DNA from: Cyanophora paradoxa
Lineage: Eukaryota > Glaucocystophyceae > Cyanophorales > Cyanophoraceae
Reading direction: 5' to 3'
Assembly (NCBI GenBank): GCA_004431415.1
Contig: QPMI01000514.1
Location: 248,001-312,000 of the forward strand
DNA length: 64,000 nt
Positions 12,030 to 20,971 of this stretch are shown piece after piece (position 1 is the stretch's first letter; every line of letters begins with the position of its first letter). Below the pieces are notes generated by a model, which ran no database searches, was not told where the DNA came from, and saw nothing but the letters and a program-made list of their open reading frames with translations. Position numbers and translations under genes: made by a program.

Positions 12030-14106
12030 GCGTCGGCAGTTTCTCGAGCAAGGCTAGCGGAAACCCATCGGCGTCGCACGCGACGTCCGGGTCGGCCTCG
12101 GACGAGCCTTCCGACTCGGACTCGGCGGCGGCCGCCTCGGCGTGCGCGTTCTCTAGTAGCGAAGGGGGCACTCCGTCATCGCCGTCGGCAAGGGCGTCCG
12201 GCATGGGCGAATCGGAGTCCGAGCTAGCGTCGGGATCGCGGGAGCCGGCCGCCGGGCGGCGATCTCGCTTGGCAGGCGGTGGGGACGGAGACCCTGGCGC
12301 CTGGGGCGCGAAGCGCTCCGGGGCGGTTCTCGTCCTCTTTCTCGACTCGTCGTCGCTGGCGGCAGCAGACGCCTTGGCTCCTGCGTAGCCCGCGGAAGCG
12401 GCGAGCTTGGCAAGCTCGCGCGGCACCCGGCGGGTGCGGGCCGAGGCTGGAGCTGGCTCGGGGGGCCGCGACTCCTCCTCTGCATAAGGGGAGCGGCCCG
12501 CCGTCTCCTCGGGCGCGGCTGCCGGGCTCGGCCCGTCGGTGGGCGGGCGGCTTCGCCGCCGGCTCGAGCGGCCGAGGTTTGCAGGTGCCGCGCCTTGGAA
12601 GCCGGCGGAGTCGGCAAGCTTCCGCAGAGCCCGCTCAGTGGGGCCCAGTTGTACGCGGAAGATGCCGAGGGGGACGTCAGGATCCTCGGGCTCGGCGCCC
12701 ACAGCGCGCTGGGGGACGCCGAAGCCTTCGGCTCCCTCGTAGGCCGCTGGCGTCGAGGAAGAGCCATCGGCTCCGCCGGGCTGCCAGACGGGGTGGTCCT
12801 TTGGAAGGCGTGAGCACGCGTCAGGGCCGCCGTTCTGCTTGCCCGGGCGGTAGACGATCTCGAAGTCGTAGGCCTGCAAGAGCAGAGACCAACGGCCGAG
12901 CCGACCTGTTGTCGGGTCCAGGCTTTTCAGCCACTGGAGGGCGTGGTGGTCTGTTCGGACCAGGAACTGGGGCCCGCCCAGCAGATAGTGGCGCCAATAC
13001 TTGATGGCCCAAACTACTGCGAGGCATTCCAATTCCGTGGCGGAGTAGTTCATTTCAGCCGGCAACAACGTGCGGCTGATGAAGGCAAGGGGGCGCTCAA
13101 CGCCGTCCTTGTCCGTCTGACTCAGAATCGCGCCGATAGCGTATGTACTGGCGTCCGTCTGGAGTATGAAGGGCTTAGAGAAGTCCGGGAACCGCAATAT
13201 AATATCGCGGCCCAGCAGTTCTTTCAGCTCCTTAAAGGCGCGGTCGGCGGCACCGCCCTCGGGCCAACTCCAGACGGCGTCCTTCAATAGAAGGCGCTGC
13301 ATGGCGTACACCACCTTGGAGAAGTTCTCTACAAAGCGGCGGTAGTAACCGGCGAGGCCCAAGAACGAGCGGAGCTCGTCCGCATTCTTAGGCGTCTGCC
13401 AGTCCGAGATCACCTTGGTCTTCGCGGGGTCCTGCCGGATCCCTTCGGCGGAGATGCGGTGGCCTAGAAGGTCGATTTCTGGCACGCAAAAGCGGCACTT
13501 CGACGGCTTCAGGCGCAAGTTCGCCTTGGAGATCGTCTCGAAAAGCGCCTTTAAGTCCAAGAGGTGCTGATCGATTGACGGGGAGAACACCGTGATATCA
13601 TCGATATAGGCCACGACACAGGTCGTTAAGAGAGGGCCTAAGATCGCGGTGATCGCGCGGGAGAAGGCCGCGGGGCCATTGGTCACACCGAACGGGGTCA
13701 CGCGCCACTGGAAATGACCCCAGGGTACGACGAACGCAGTGTACGCGCGCGAGCCGGGGTGTAGAGGAAGCTGCCAGAAGCCAGCCGTGGCATCCGCTGT
13801 TGAGAAGACCATCGAGCCGCGCAGGCGCTCGAGCTGGTCGTCGATGCGGGGCAGCGGAAACACGTCGCGTTCAGTGATCTGATTCAGCCGCCTGTAATCT
13901 ACGCAGAAGCGCCAGGTGCCGTCCTTCTTTGGAGCGAGCACCACTGGCGATCCGTACGCAGCTTGCGAGGGCTCGATCAGACCCAGCTCGAGGAGCTTCT
14001 GAATTTCTTTGCGAGCATGCTCTTCAGCGTGTGGATTCATGCGCCGCGGAGGCGTGAACACAGGGAGCCGGCTCGTGAGCCGGATCACGTGCTCGTAATA
14101 GAGCAA
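11893..14106 (-). CDS. Reverse transcriptase-RNase H polyprotein of the LTR element
   Basis: Pol frame overlapping the gag end by about 80 bp, +1 relative to gag, with no ATG at its head, so it is probably expressed by frameshifting. RT motifs in order: SPVVLAPKKDGTWRFCVDYR, FPLPRIDDQL, FSTADATAGFWQL, TPFGVTNGPAAFSR and YIDD as catalytic site (most family members have YLDD), then LGHRIS. RNase H follows with the catalytic TDAS and the later TDHHALQWL and PGKQNGGPDACSR. After RNase H the frame runs another 300 residues through Pro/Ser/Asp/Glu-rich disordered sequence with two copies of an A-SAG-(Y/F)-GA motif. No protease domain is present at the N terminus. Confidence 0.88.
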   Translation of the reverse strand: MLYYEHVIRLTSRLPVFTPPRRMNPHAEEHARKEIQKLLELGLIEPSQAAYGSPVVLAPKKDGTWRFCVDYRRLNQITERDVFPLPRIDDQLERLRGSMVFSTADATAGFWQLPLHPGSRAYTAFVVPWGHFQWRVTPFGVTNGPAAFSRAITAILGPLLTTCVVAYIDDITVFSPSIDQHLLDLKALFETISKANLRLKPSKCRFCVPEIDLLGHRISAEGIRQDPAKTKVISDWQTPKNADELRSFLGLAGYYRRFVENFSKVVYAMQRLLLKDAVWSWPEGGAADRAFKELKELLGRDIILRFPDFSKPFILQTDASTYAIGAILSQTDKDGVERPLAFISRTLLPAEMNYSATELECLAVVWAIKYWRHYLLGGPQFLVRTDHHALQWLKSLDPTTGRLGRWSLLLQAYDFEIVYRPGKQNGGPDACSRLPKDHPVWQPGGADGSSSTPAAYEGAEGFGVPQRAVGAEPEDPDVPLGIFRVQLGPTERALRKLADSAGFQGAAPANLGRSSRRRSRPPTDGPSPAAAPEETAGRSPYAEEESRPPEPAPASARTRRVPRELAKLAASAGYAGAKASAAASDDESRKRTRTAPERFAPQAPGSPSPPPAKRDRRPAAGSRDPDASSDSDSPMPDALADGDDGVPPSLLENAHAEAAAAESESEGSSEADPDVACDADGFPLALLEKLPTRAGRARAGGSQGLRRASPCSPLWDPSPWPGHETPAARRAQHEALA

Positions 14107-15421
14107 GTTCGCGCAGGAATTCAGTGATCTTCTGGCGGTAGACCGGATCGTCCGGGCGCGGCGGCGGCGCAGAGGGGGACGGGAAGATCGCGCGGATCAC
14201 AACGTCGACCTCCTCGTCATCGCCCGCGAACGCGTACCGGCAGAACATCACTAGCTCTTCCGTCTGCGCGTCGTGCGCGGAGTCCTCGTCGTGCTCGTGC
14301 GTGCAGCATTCGCAGTGCGTGTGGGCCCGCATCGCGCGCGCGCTCGAGTCCTTGGACCCGCGGGCGCCCGACGGGACGATGGGGACGGCCGGCGGAGCGG
14401 CGGCTGCGACGGCGCGCTGCAGGGACTGGGCCACGCTCGGGGCGCGGGCCGGAACCGCGCTCGGCAGGGCGCTTCGCTTGACGACGTACGCGGAGCCCGG
14501 AACGTTCGAGATATCCGTGTCCCAGGCGCCGAGCTCACGGCAGCGCTGGCGCACGTAGTTGACGAGGCCGACCTCGTCCTTCAGCGTGCCCTCGCGCACG
14601 CGCTGAGCAAGCTCGGCCTGAATCACGGTCAGAATCTCGAGGTTCTTGAGCATGCGGCGCCGGTCGCGCTCTGACAGATCTTTCACGTCATCGAACTCGC
14701 GGAACTCGCCGCGGTTTCGGCGTGTGATCATGTCTTTGAGCTGGCGGACTAGCGCCGTAAGCGAGGTCTCCAGGGGCCGGCGTGCGTCCGGGTGCATGCA
14801 CAGGCGGCAGGTGCGGCGGACGCAAGCCTCCGGGTTCTCGCCTAGGTAGGGAAGGCGCAGGACCTCCTTGAGGTCGTCCGGGTTCCGGTCGCCGGAATCA
14901 GACTCCAGGCGCGCGCGGATCGCGGCGAAGGTGGTCTCGCGCTTAGACGCAGCGATGGCCTCTTCGATTTCCGCGATCTGCTCGCCGAGCCCCTCGAAAA
15001 GCAAACGCTCATGCTCGCTGGCGAAGCCCTCGCGTTCCTTTTCGTCCCTTTCGCTCCGCAGCTTCACGAGCTCGCTCTTACGCGCGCGTTGGCCGGCGTG
15101 AAAGAGTTCGATCTCGCTCCGCACGCTGTGCGCCGGATCTAAAGTTTGGATGAGCGCGAGGCCCGTGTTCTGCTGCTGGCTGTCGCCGGCGTCTTCAGCC
15201 AGATTCAGGATGTTCCGGCTAAGCGCGGCGGCAGCCTCGAAGGCAGCGAGATGGTCCTCGGCCATCTGGCGGTCGGCGCCTGGCTGTAGCAGCGGAATCC
15301 GGCGCAGCATCTCGAGCGCATTCGTCGGAATGCCGCTCAGCGTGCTCGGTTCTGCTGTGAAGGGTGCCAGGTTCGCCATTCGAATGTGATACTCCGCGGA
15401 AGCCCCGGTTCCGGAGGACAT
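14024..15421 (-). CDS. Gag-like protein of the LTR element
   Basis: An uninterrupted 465-residue frame from an ATG at 15421. The protein is mostly helical and charged, with a coiled-coil-like stretch near residues 120-170 (KSELVKLRSERDEKER) and another near 240-290. It has a small Cys/His cluster (CRLCMHPDAR) and a later His/Cys-rich patch (HCECCTHEHDED). Neither fits the usual CCHC knuckle spacing. Position just upstream of the RT frame, which overlaps it in the +1 frame, makes it the gag equivalent. Assignment rests on context more than on sequence similarity. Confidence 0.7.
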   Translation of the reverse strand: MSSGTGASAEYHIRMANLAPFTAEPSTLSGIPTNALEMLRRIPLLQPGADRQMAEDHLAAFEAAAALSRNILNLAEDAGDSQQQNTGLALIQTLDPAHSVRSEIELFHAGQRARKSELVKLRSERDEKEREGFASEHERLLFEGLGEQIAEIEEAIAASKRETTFAAIRARLESDSGDRNPDDLKEVLRLPYLGENPEACVRRTCRLCMHPDARRPLETSLTALVRQLKDMITRRNRGEFREFDDVKDLSERDRRRMLKNLEILTVIQAELAQRVREGTLKDEVGLVNYVRQRCRELGAWDTDISNVPGSAYVVKRSALPSAVPARAPSVAQSLQRAVAAAAPPAVPIVPSGARGSKDSSARAMRAHTHCECCTHEHDEDSAHDAQTEELVMFCRYAFAGDDEEVDVVIRAIFPSPSAPPPRPDDPVYRQKITEFLRELALLRARDPAHEPAPCVHASAAHESTR

Positions 15422-15963
15422 TCTTTCACGAAAAGCTTGCGGCGTAAAGCCAAGCTTATCGATCGGAATGTGCGCGCTCGGGCGCCTTCGAGGTCCGCGG
15501 TCGCGCGACGAGGCTTCTCGAAGCCAAGTCGCTGAGGTCGTCCGAACTCCGTGGAACCCGCGGAGTCAGGCAAGCTACGCAGCGACCACTCAGGGTCCTG
15601 TTTCGCGAGCTCTGCTCTCTGGGCGGCGAGCTACGCGGCGACCGCGAGGGTCCCGTTTCGCAAGCCTTTTCGACTCCGGTCGTTTCGCTCGGTGCCTCTG
15701 GCAGCCGAGGTGAGCAAGCTCACGTCGCACGAAACCGGGACGCCCCCGGATCGTGTTTGCGCTCAGTTTGCGAGAGCAGCACGCCCCAGTTCGTCAACCT
15801 GCTCGCTCAGCCTTTGCGGGCACGGGCGGGGAGCGTCCGCACGCTCCTCGACCTCTTTCGAGGTTCTCCCGTGCGCCGGCTGAGCTGCGGGTGCTGGGTT
15901 GGGCTGGTTGCTGAGGACGGTCGCTGAAGATCGCTGGTTCGTGCTCCGTAGGCACGTGGCGCC
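15422..15963 (-). other. Leader of the LTR element, between 5' LTR and gag
   Basis: About 540 bp with no convincing reading frame. It should contain the primer-binding site and packaging leader, but neither could be identified by eye. Confidence 0.5.
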
Positions 15964-16219
15964 TGTCGGATGGGAAGAAGCCCACCCGGTACGCCCTGCG
16001 CGGTCTAGCGCAGGCGGTGGTGATAGCAGGAAGCACAAGTGGTCTATTCACAAGTGTACCCGTACAGGGACGGCGTACCCCTCAGATGGGGCCGCGCCCG
16101 GCGCTAAGTCACAACACAGAGAGCGCTACAAGCTAGAAGCTTACTAGCGCTAGACTAAGGCTAGAGGCTAACCATAGACTACCAGCTAACCTAGTCCGAG
16201 GGCATCGCGGCATGCGACA
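15964..16219 (-). repeat. 5' LTR of the Ty3/gypsy element
   Basis: Second copy of the 256-bp terminal repeat in the same orientation. I could not recognise a convincing tRNA primer-binding site in the bases that follow it on the minus strand (below 15963). Confidence 0.92.
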
Positions 16220-19200
16220 CCGGCGCCGGCAACTTGGCGAGGGCGGCGGCGATGGCGGAGGCAAAGACGCGGGCGGCGACGATGTCCTCCTCGTTGAAAT
16301 TCTCGCACCGGTCCCCCACCGCCTCCTTCCACCTGCACACGCGCACGCGCACATCAAATCTAGCTATAGATCTCGACACGCTGCCCTTTTGACAGTTCGA
16401 TTGAGAACACGCACAAAGCGAATGAGTTCCGCGGACCGAGCTTGCCGTCGTCGGTCTCGACGTAGGCGGAGTTTCTGTCGCCCGCCCAGCTGACCTCCTG
16501 CGCAACAATAGTATACGTAAGTATTACAGCGAGACATGACCAATTACGGTCAACGTTGGCGTTTCAATTAAATTGCCGCGTTCAGATTAAGTTGCTTTGC
16601 AAATAGATAAGAGATCTAGATCTAGAGCACCTGCTGTAGAGGCCGCCGGAACCAGAACGCTACCACATCGTTGAAGACCGAGACGGCAATAAAGCCGCCC
16701 TTCCAGGCCAGCGCCCTGCCGCCGACGCCGACGCTCTGCAGGCGGAACCATGGCGACTCAGGAATCAGCTATAGCTGCGCGCGGGGCGTTGTGATCCGGC
16801 TCACGCGCGCCTGTGCGTTCTCCGTTGTCCACACTTGGTGGCCGTCGGAATCCGGATAGCGGCTGCGCGACACGATTCGCGCGCTCATTGCCAAAGTTCA
16901 TCGGTACTAGTTACAAATTTCCAAAACCTGCACCGTGCTTTAGACCTGCCACCACGGAGGACGTCCGCAAGCCATTCCAGCTCAGTCTCTTCGACGACCT
17001 GCCGACGTCGACGGCGGACGTGCATATGCATATCGAACGTCAGACCGAAAGAAACCAGGAATTCGAACGGCGAAGGAAAAAGACACTGCGCACATCTCCG
17101 GCAGAAATCGCGCGCTTCGACGAAGAATCGAAGACGACCGACCCACTTGCGAGACATAACACATCAGAGCCAGACTCGCAAGACTATTGCATCAAATTAA
17201 AAAATGCAAACCTGCACGCAGGAATCATCGCGAGGATCGTAGCGTGGAGCTTGCGGCCGTTGGAATCCTTGTTCGTCCGTGCTAGTGCCCACCGATCGAT
17301 GTCCAGTTTACCGCCCGCAGTTTCAGTTGGGGTTTGCGTTGTCGCATGTTCAGCTGTGATCGGCCGCGGGGTCGCGATGGTGATGAGCAGCTGCAGGCGA
17401 TGCATGCAAGTCAGCCGCGATTTCTGAACCGGTAAGGCCAATGTATATAAATCGCACCTCTGCCGGGGCGAGCATGGCACGCTCTTTTGCGCCGCGCGTC
17501 CGATCTTTGTACACGGACTCCAGGCAGCGAGAAAACAGCTGTGCATGTGCCAAAAGTTAGTGCCTTCGCCAGCGAAATAGTTCTCTTTCTAACAACCTAT
17601 AATTAGTCAGATATCCAGATCATGATCAGAGTTTCTCGGCGCGCATGCGCATGCGCACCTGAACGATGCCGACGAGAGAGGTCCGGGCCTTGTAAGGCAC
17701 GTACACCCCCGTCTGCGCCACGCGGCCGCGGAGGCCAGCGCGATCGACATCAGGGCCGGAAGCGGTTGCGGAGGCAGTGAGCTCGCAGCCGGGCGCACGC
17801 CGTGGTGCAGGGTCACAAGGCCCCATAATTTGTTGTTCACGACGACCTGCCGGAAAGCACCGTTAACATTAAATCTCGTGTGTTTAGAGACCCGATGATT
17901 CCGGGATCCATTGGAGGCCTGAAGCTTAAAATAGCTGCAGTAAAGATATAGATGGCGACATATGCATTTCCATTCGCGTCCATGCAATTGCAAGGTACAA
18001 TCATTCACCGAGTAGACAAGCTGTGACCGCGAGGAAATGTTGAGATGAAACTGCCTGCGCATGCATATGCGCATTGGCGTAAGAATACTAAGAAAATGAT
18101 AGAGCACACAGAGCTGGGCATATGCTGGGTCTTGGACCCCACGTGCACTTGCACGCACGGGCCTCTCCACCTGGCGCGCATGCGCACCTGCAGCACGGCG
18201 TCGGGGCGCGAGCGTTCGAGAAGTACATGTCCAGGGCGCGCTTGGTGTCCGGGTTCAGGTCGGGCAGCAGGCCGACGCCCGCTGATATCGATCGAGGGAG
18301 CGGTGCGTCAACGAAGATCGAATTGAAGACGCGACGACGAATGCCAATGCTGCAGGTGCGCACTGTCGTGGCTGTCGAGCATGAGGCGAGCCCTCGTAGA
18401 GTAGAAAATGGCCCGAGAGAAGATCGGGATGTCGCTGGCTGCAGTGCGGATGCGGGCGCGAATGAGGTTGTGATATCGATGGTTTCGATCCCATGCGAAG
18501 CGGCGATCACTGCTCATGACTGACCGGGAAAGCGGAGGCCGAAGAACGGCGGGAGATTCCGATCGCGAAGCGTCTCACCCATAACTTGGCCGTGCCCCTC
18601 TCTGCGGGAGAGCGTACAAATCAAAATAAGATAACGGGAAGCCTTCATGATCAGGGCTTATTATAAAGTTGCGAATAAAACCTCCGCACTTGGAGAAAGC
18701 GTAACAGCTGCACGCAGAACTTGCATGAGTGCTAATTATAATAGGGACAGACGAAAGGGGCGAGAGAGGCACCAGACGCGGTCGAAGCGGGAGATACTCG
18801 AAAGCACTTCGGTGATAACCTGGCAGAGCTTCGTCTCCTCATACTCGCCTTGAACACGCTCTGCCGAATTCGAACAGACCCAGTCTGAGTGTCAGCACGA
18901 ACGCACACGAACGTTAACGGAGCGACAATGCGTCGAACGGCACCTTTGCCCTTCTGGATCTCGGCCGAGGGGTACGACGCAACTGCCGTGAACCCGGTGG
19001 GGAGGCGCGCATCGGAGGCAATGGCGTCTTTCTCCACAAACGGCTCCAGTTCGAGGACGGCTGCGAACGAGAGGCGATCAAGGTTCACGATCGCCAATTG
19101 CAATCCGAACGCGCGTGTTATCACGATCGCGAGCGATATGTAACTGTCGCCTGGCCTTCGGCCCTCGCACTCGAGCTCGATCTCAAACTCACCGCAACCG

Positions 19201-19764
19201 CTGCGTGACGCGGAGTTCGAAGCTCAAGGGATCAGCAGCAATCCTCGGAGCGCGGAGCACGGGCACGCGCCCTAGCCGCATGCGCACCCGTCGTCGTTCT
19301 CGGCGCCCGGGGGCCGGTGGAGGATGCCGTACCAGCGGGAGCCGTCGTGGGCGCTCACGGTGAGGGGCATCGCCGCCTGGAGCTCCTCGTTGGAGCGCGT
19401 TCCGCGCAGGGCCGAGCGGATGACCTGCACCGACTCCTCCGACACCAGCCCGTCCAGCGTGTCCCCTTGCACGGCCTCGGGTCGCACGCCCAGCAGCGCC
19501 TGTCGGCGAGCGCGGGGAGCGGGGTGAACGAGCCGACAAAGCTGAAGCTTAAGCCGGGACGGGATGGACCCGGGAGAGGCCGCGGGCACCTCGGTGTTGC
19601 GCGAGATCTGCTGCACGACGAGGTCGAGCTCGCGCAGCACAGCCAGGACGCAAAAAGACTGCACGAATCTGCGGCGTGTCAGCTGCGGGCCCCGTGGAGT
19701 CGAGGATCCGGATGAAATACAAATATTGTAAACAGAGCAAGAGTTCGAAAGCGCTAAAGCTCAT
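16220..19764 (-). pseudogene. Phytochrome-like gene cut off at an LTR element (PHY-C)
   Basis: Minus-strand exons give phytochrome blocks in order. PAS end: WYGILHRPPGA near 19330. GAF: LELEPF near 19050, EETKLCQVITEVLSSISR near 18820, GHGQVMGETLRDR and GLRFPASDIP across an intron near 18540 to 18440. GAF end: NKLWGLVTLHH and YVPYKARTSLVGIVQ, 17850-17660. PHY domain: SWAGDRNSAYVETDDGKLGP near 16460 and WKEAVGDRCENFNEEDIV near 16290. Reading stops at the transposon; no PAS, kinase or receiver is found at 6986-9046. The GAF segment around the bilin His/Cys is shortened (LNPDTKRALDMYF). Introns are longer than in PHY-A, and their donors begin GTGCGCATGCG. The start is uncertain; an ATG lies at 19764, and a further upstream exon is possible. 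Truncated gene or insertion allele. Confidence 0.65.
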
Positions 19765-20013
19765 GCAGACAGGTCACCGGGTACCGATGATGCTATGAAA
19801 GGTTTATCTCTAAATGATATCAATCGGGAAAGGCGCCGCTTTACACAAGAGCAGGCAGGCGCCTGGGGAAAGGCGGCGCTACGCACTGTCCTCTCATCAT
19901 CTCGGCCTCCTGCGCGATGCCGTGACCGTGCACGTGGTGCGCACGTGCGCGTGGATCCCCGAGCATCAGAGCAAATTTTGGTTTTTGAAGCCGGGAGTAT
20001 CACGTGCACGCAC

Positions 20014-20244
20014 GAAGTGCTCGATGTAGGCCGCAGATCGTTTCGGGGGTGCCCGTGGCCCTGTGGGTGACTCCCCAAGAGAGGCGGCGGCTGCGGGCGC
20101 CAGCTTGCGGTCTGCGAGAGCAACCGAGACGAAACCATCGCCGGCGCCAGATTTGGCATTGACGCTGCTGCCTGGGGAGCCCCCTAGGCCTGTCGCTACG
20201 CCTCCTGCAGGCGCTGGCTGCAGCTGGCTAGGACCGCAACCCAT
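20014..20244 (-). CDS. Possible first exon with a MGCGPSQ start
   Basis: An ATG at 20244 opens a frame beginning MGCGPSQ, the pattern of N-myristoylated and palmitoylated proteins. It continues through an Ala/Gly/Pro-rich stretch to AAYIEHF, followed by GTGCGTGC, which fits the local splice-donor style. It lies 250 bp upstream of PHY-C on the same strand and could be that gene's first exon or an unrelated gene. No downstream exon could be joined with confidence. Confidence 0.3.
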
Positions 20245-20971
20245 GAAGATGAAGCAGATAACGTGCACGGGCCGGCCGCGCCAGGGCGTTCCGAGAATCC
20301 GAGTTCACACGCGCGCGTAGCGGCGCAGCTGCAGGCCAGGCCTAGGCGGCCGCGGTCGCAATTAAACCTCAATGCACCTAAAGCTACTTCTTAAGATTCG
20401 CTGATCGATGCGGCGCTGTGGCAACTGCTTGATTCTGCAGCTGTCGCCGACTCGCCGTGGCACATGAACAGCATACGTAGTGTGAATCTGTGTGATACTG
20501 CCAGGCTGTGCCGCTGGTACCGTCCCCTAGTACCGTAGTACGTACGTACGTTTCAAAGTTTACAGTAACGTACTTTGAGCAGGCCCGGGAATCGCGCGCG
20601 CTGCGCTGCGCGTGCCTGCACATGTGCGCATGCGCGGCCTGCGCCGGCGCCGCGCCGCTGCCGCTGCTGGCCCTTCCGAAGTTCATGAGTCATGAATCAT
20701 GATCACGTGCACGGTGCGGCCCCCACCGTGCGGCACGGGCCGCACGTGCACCGTGGTCCGTGGCCCGCACGGTGCGGGCCGTGCGCATCATCAGCGCATG
20801 CGGCCCGTGCGCAGGGTTCGCCGCCCATAAATTACCGCGGCACCAAATTACCGCGTTTTAACAAACTTTTGGCGCGCCACAAATTACTGCTTTCCAAAAC
20901 TTCTGCGCCGGTAGGCGCTTTACTGCGCTACCAAATTACTGCGTTCCGTCGGCCTCGAAAACATACTATTT
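20245..20971. other. Intergenic with inverted and direct repeats
   Basis: No gene seen. 20700-20815 is a dense inverted-repeat field built from CACGTGCAC, CCGCACGGTGCGG and their complements. 20828-20945 holds imperfect repeats of a unit like GCGCTACCAAATTACTGCG. That unit also occurs at 23776-23800 and, reverse-complemented, at 31576-31598, where it serves as LINE target. Confidence 0.6.

Larger units (their letters stand above)
9052..16219 (-). mobile_element. Ty3/gypsy-type LTR retrotransposon
   Basis: Complete element read on the minus strand: LTR, gag-like ORF, reverse transcriptase, RNase H, long linker, integrase, LTR. The two 256-bp LTRs are identical by eye and start TGTCG and end CGACA. 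The element is flanked by CCGGC at 9047-9051 and 16220-16224, a 5-bp duplication typical of this superfamily. The order RT-RNase H-integrase, with the GPY-type C terminus, places it in Ty3/gypsy. No aspartic protease motif was found between gag and RT. Several frame changes in the integrase half suggest a defective copy or base-call errors. Insertion is recent, judging from the LTRs, and lies at the 3' end of PHY-C. Confidence 0.9.
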
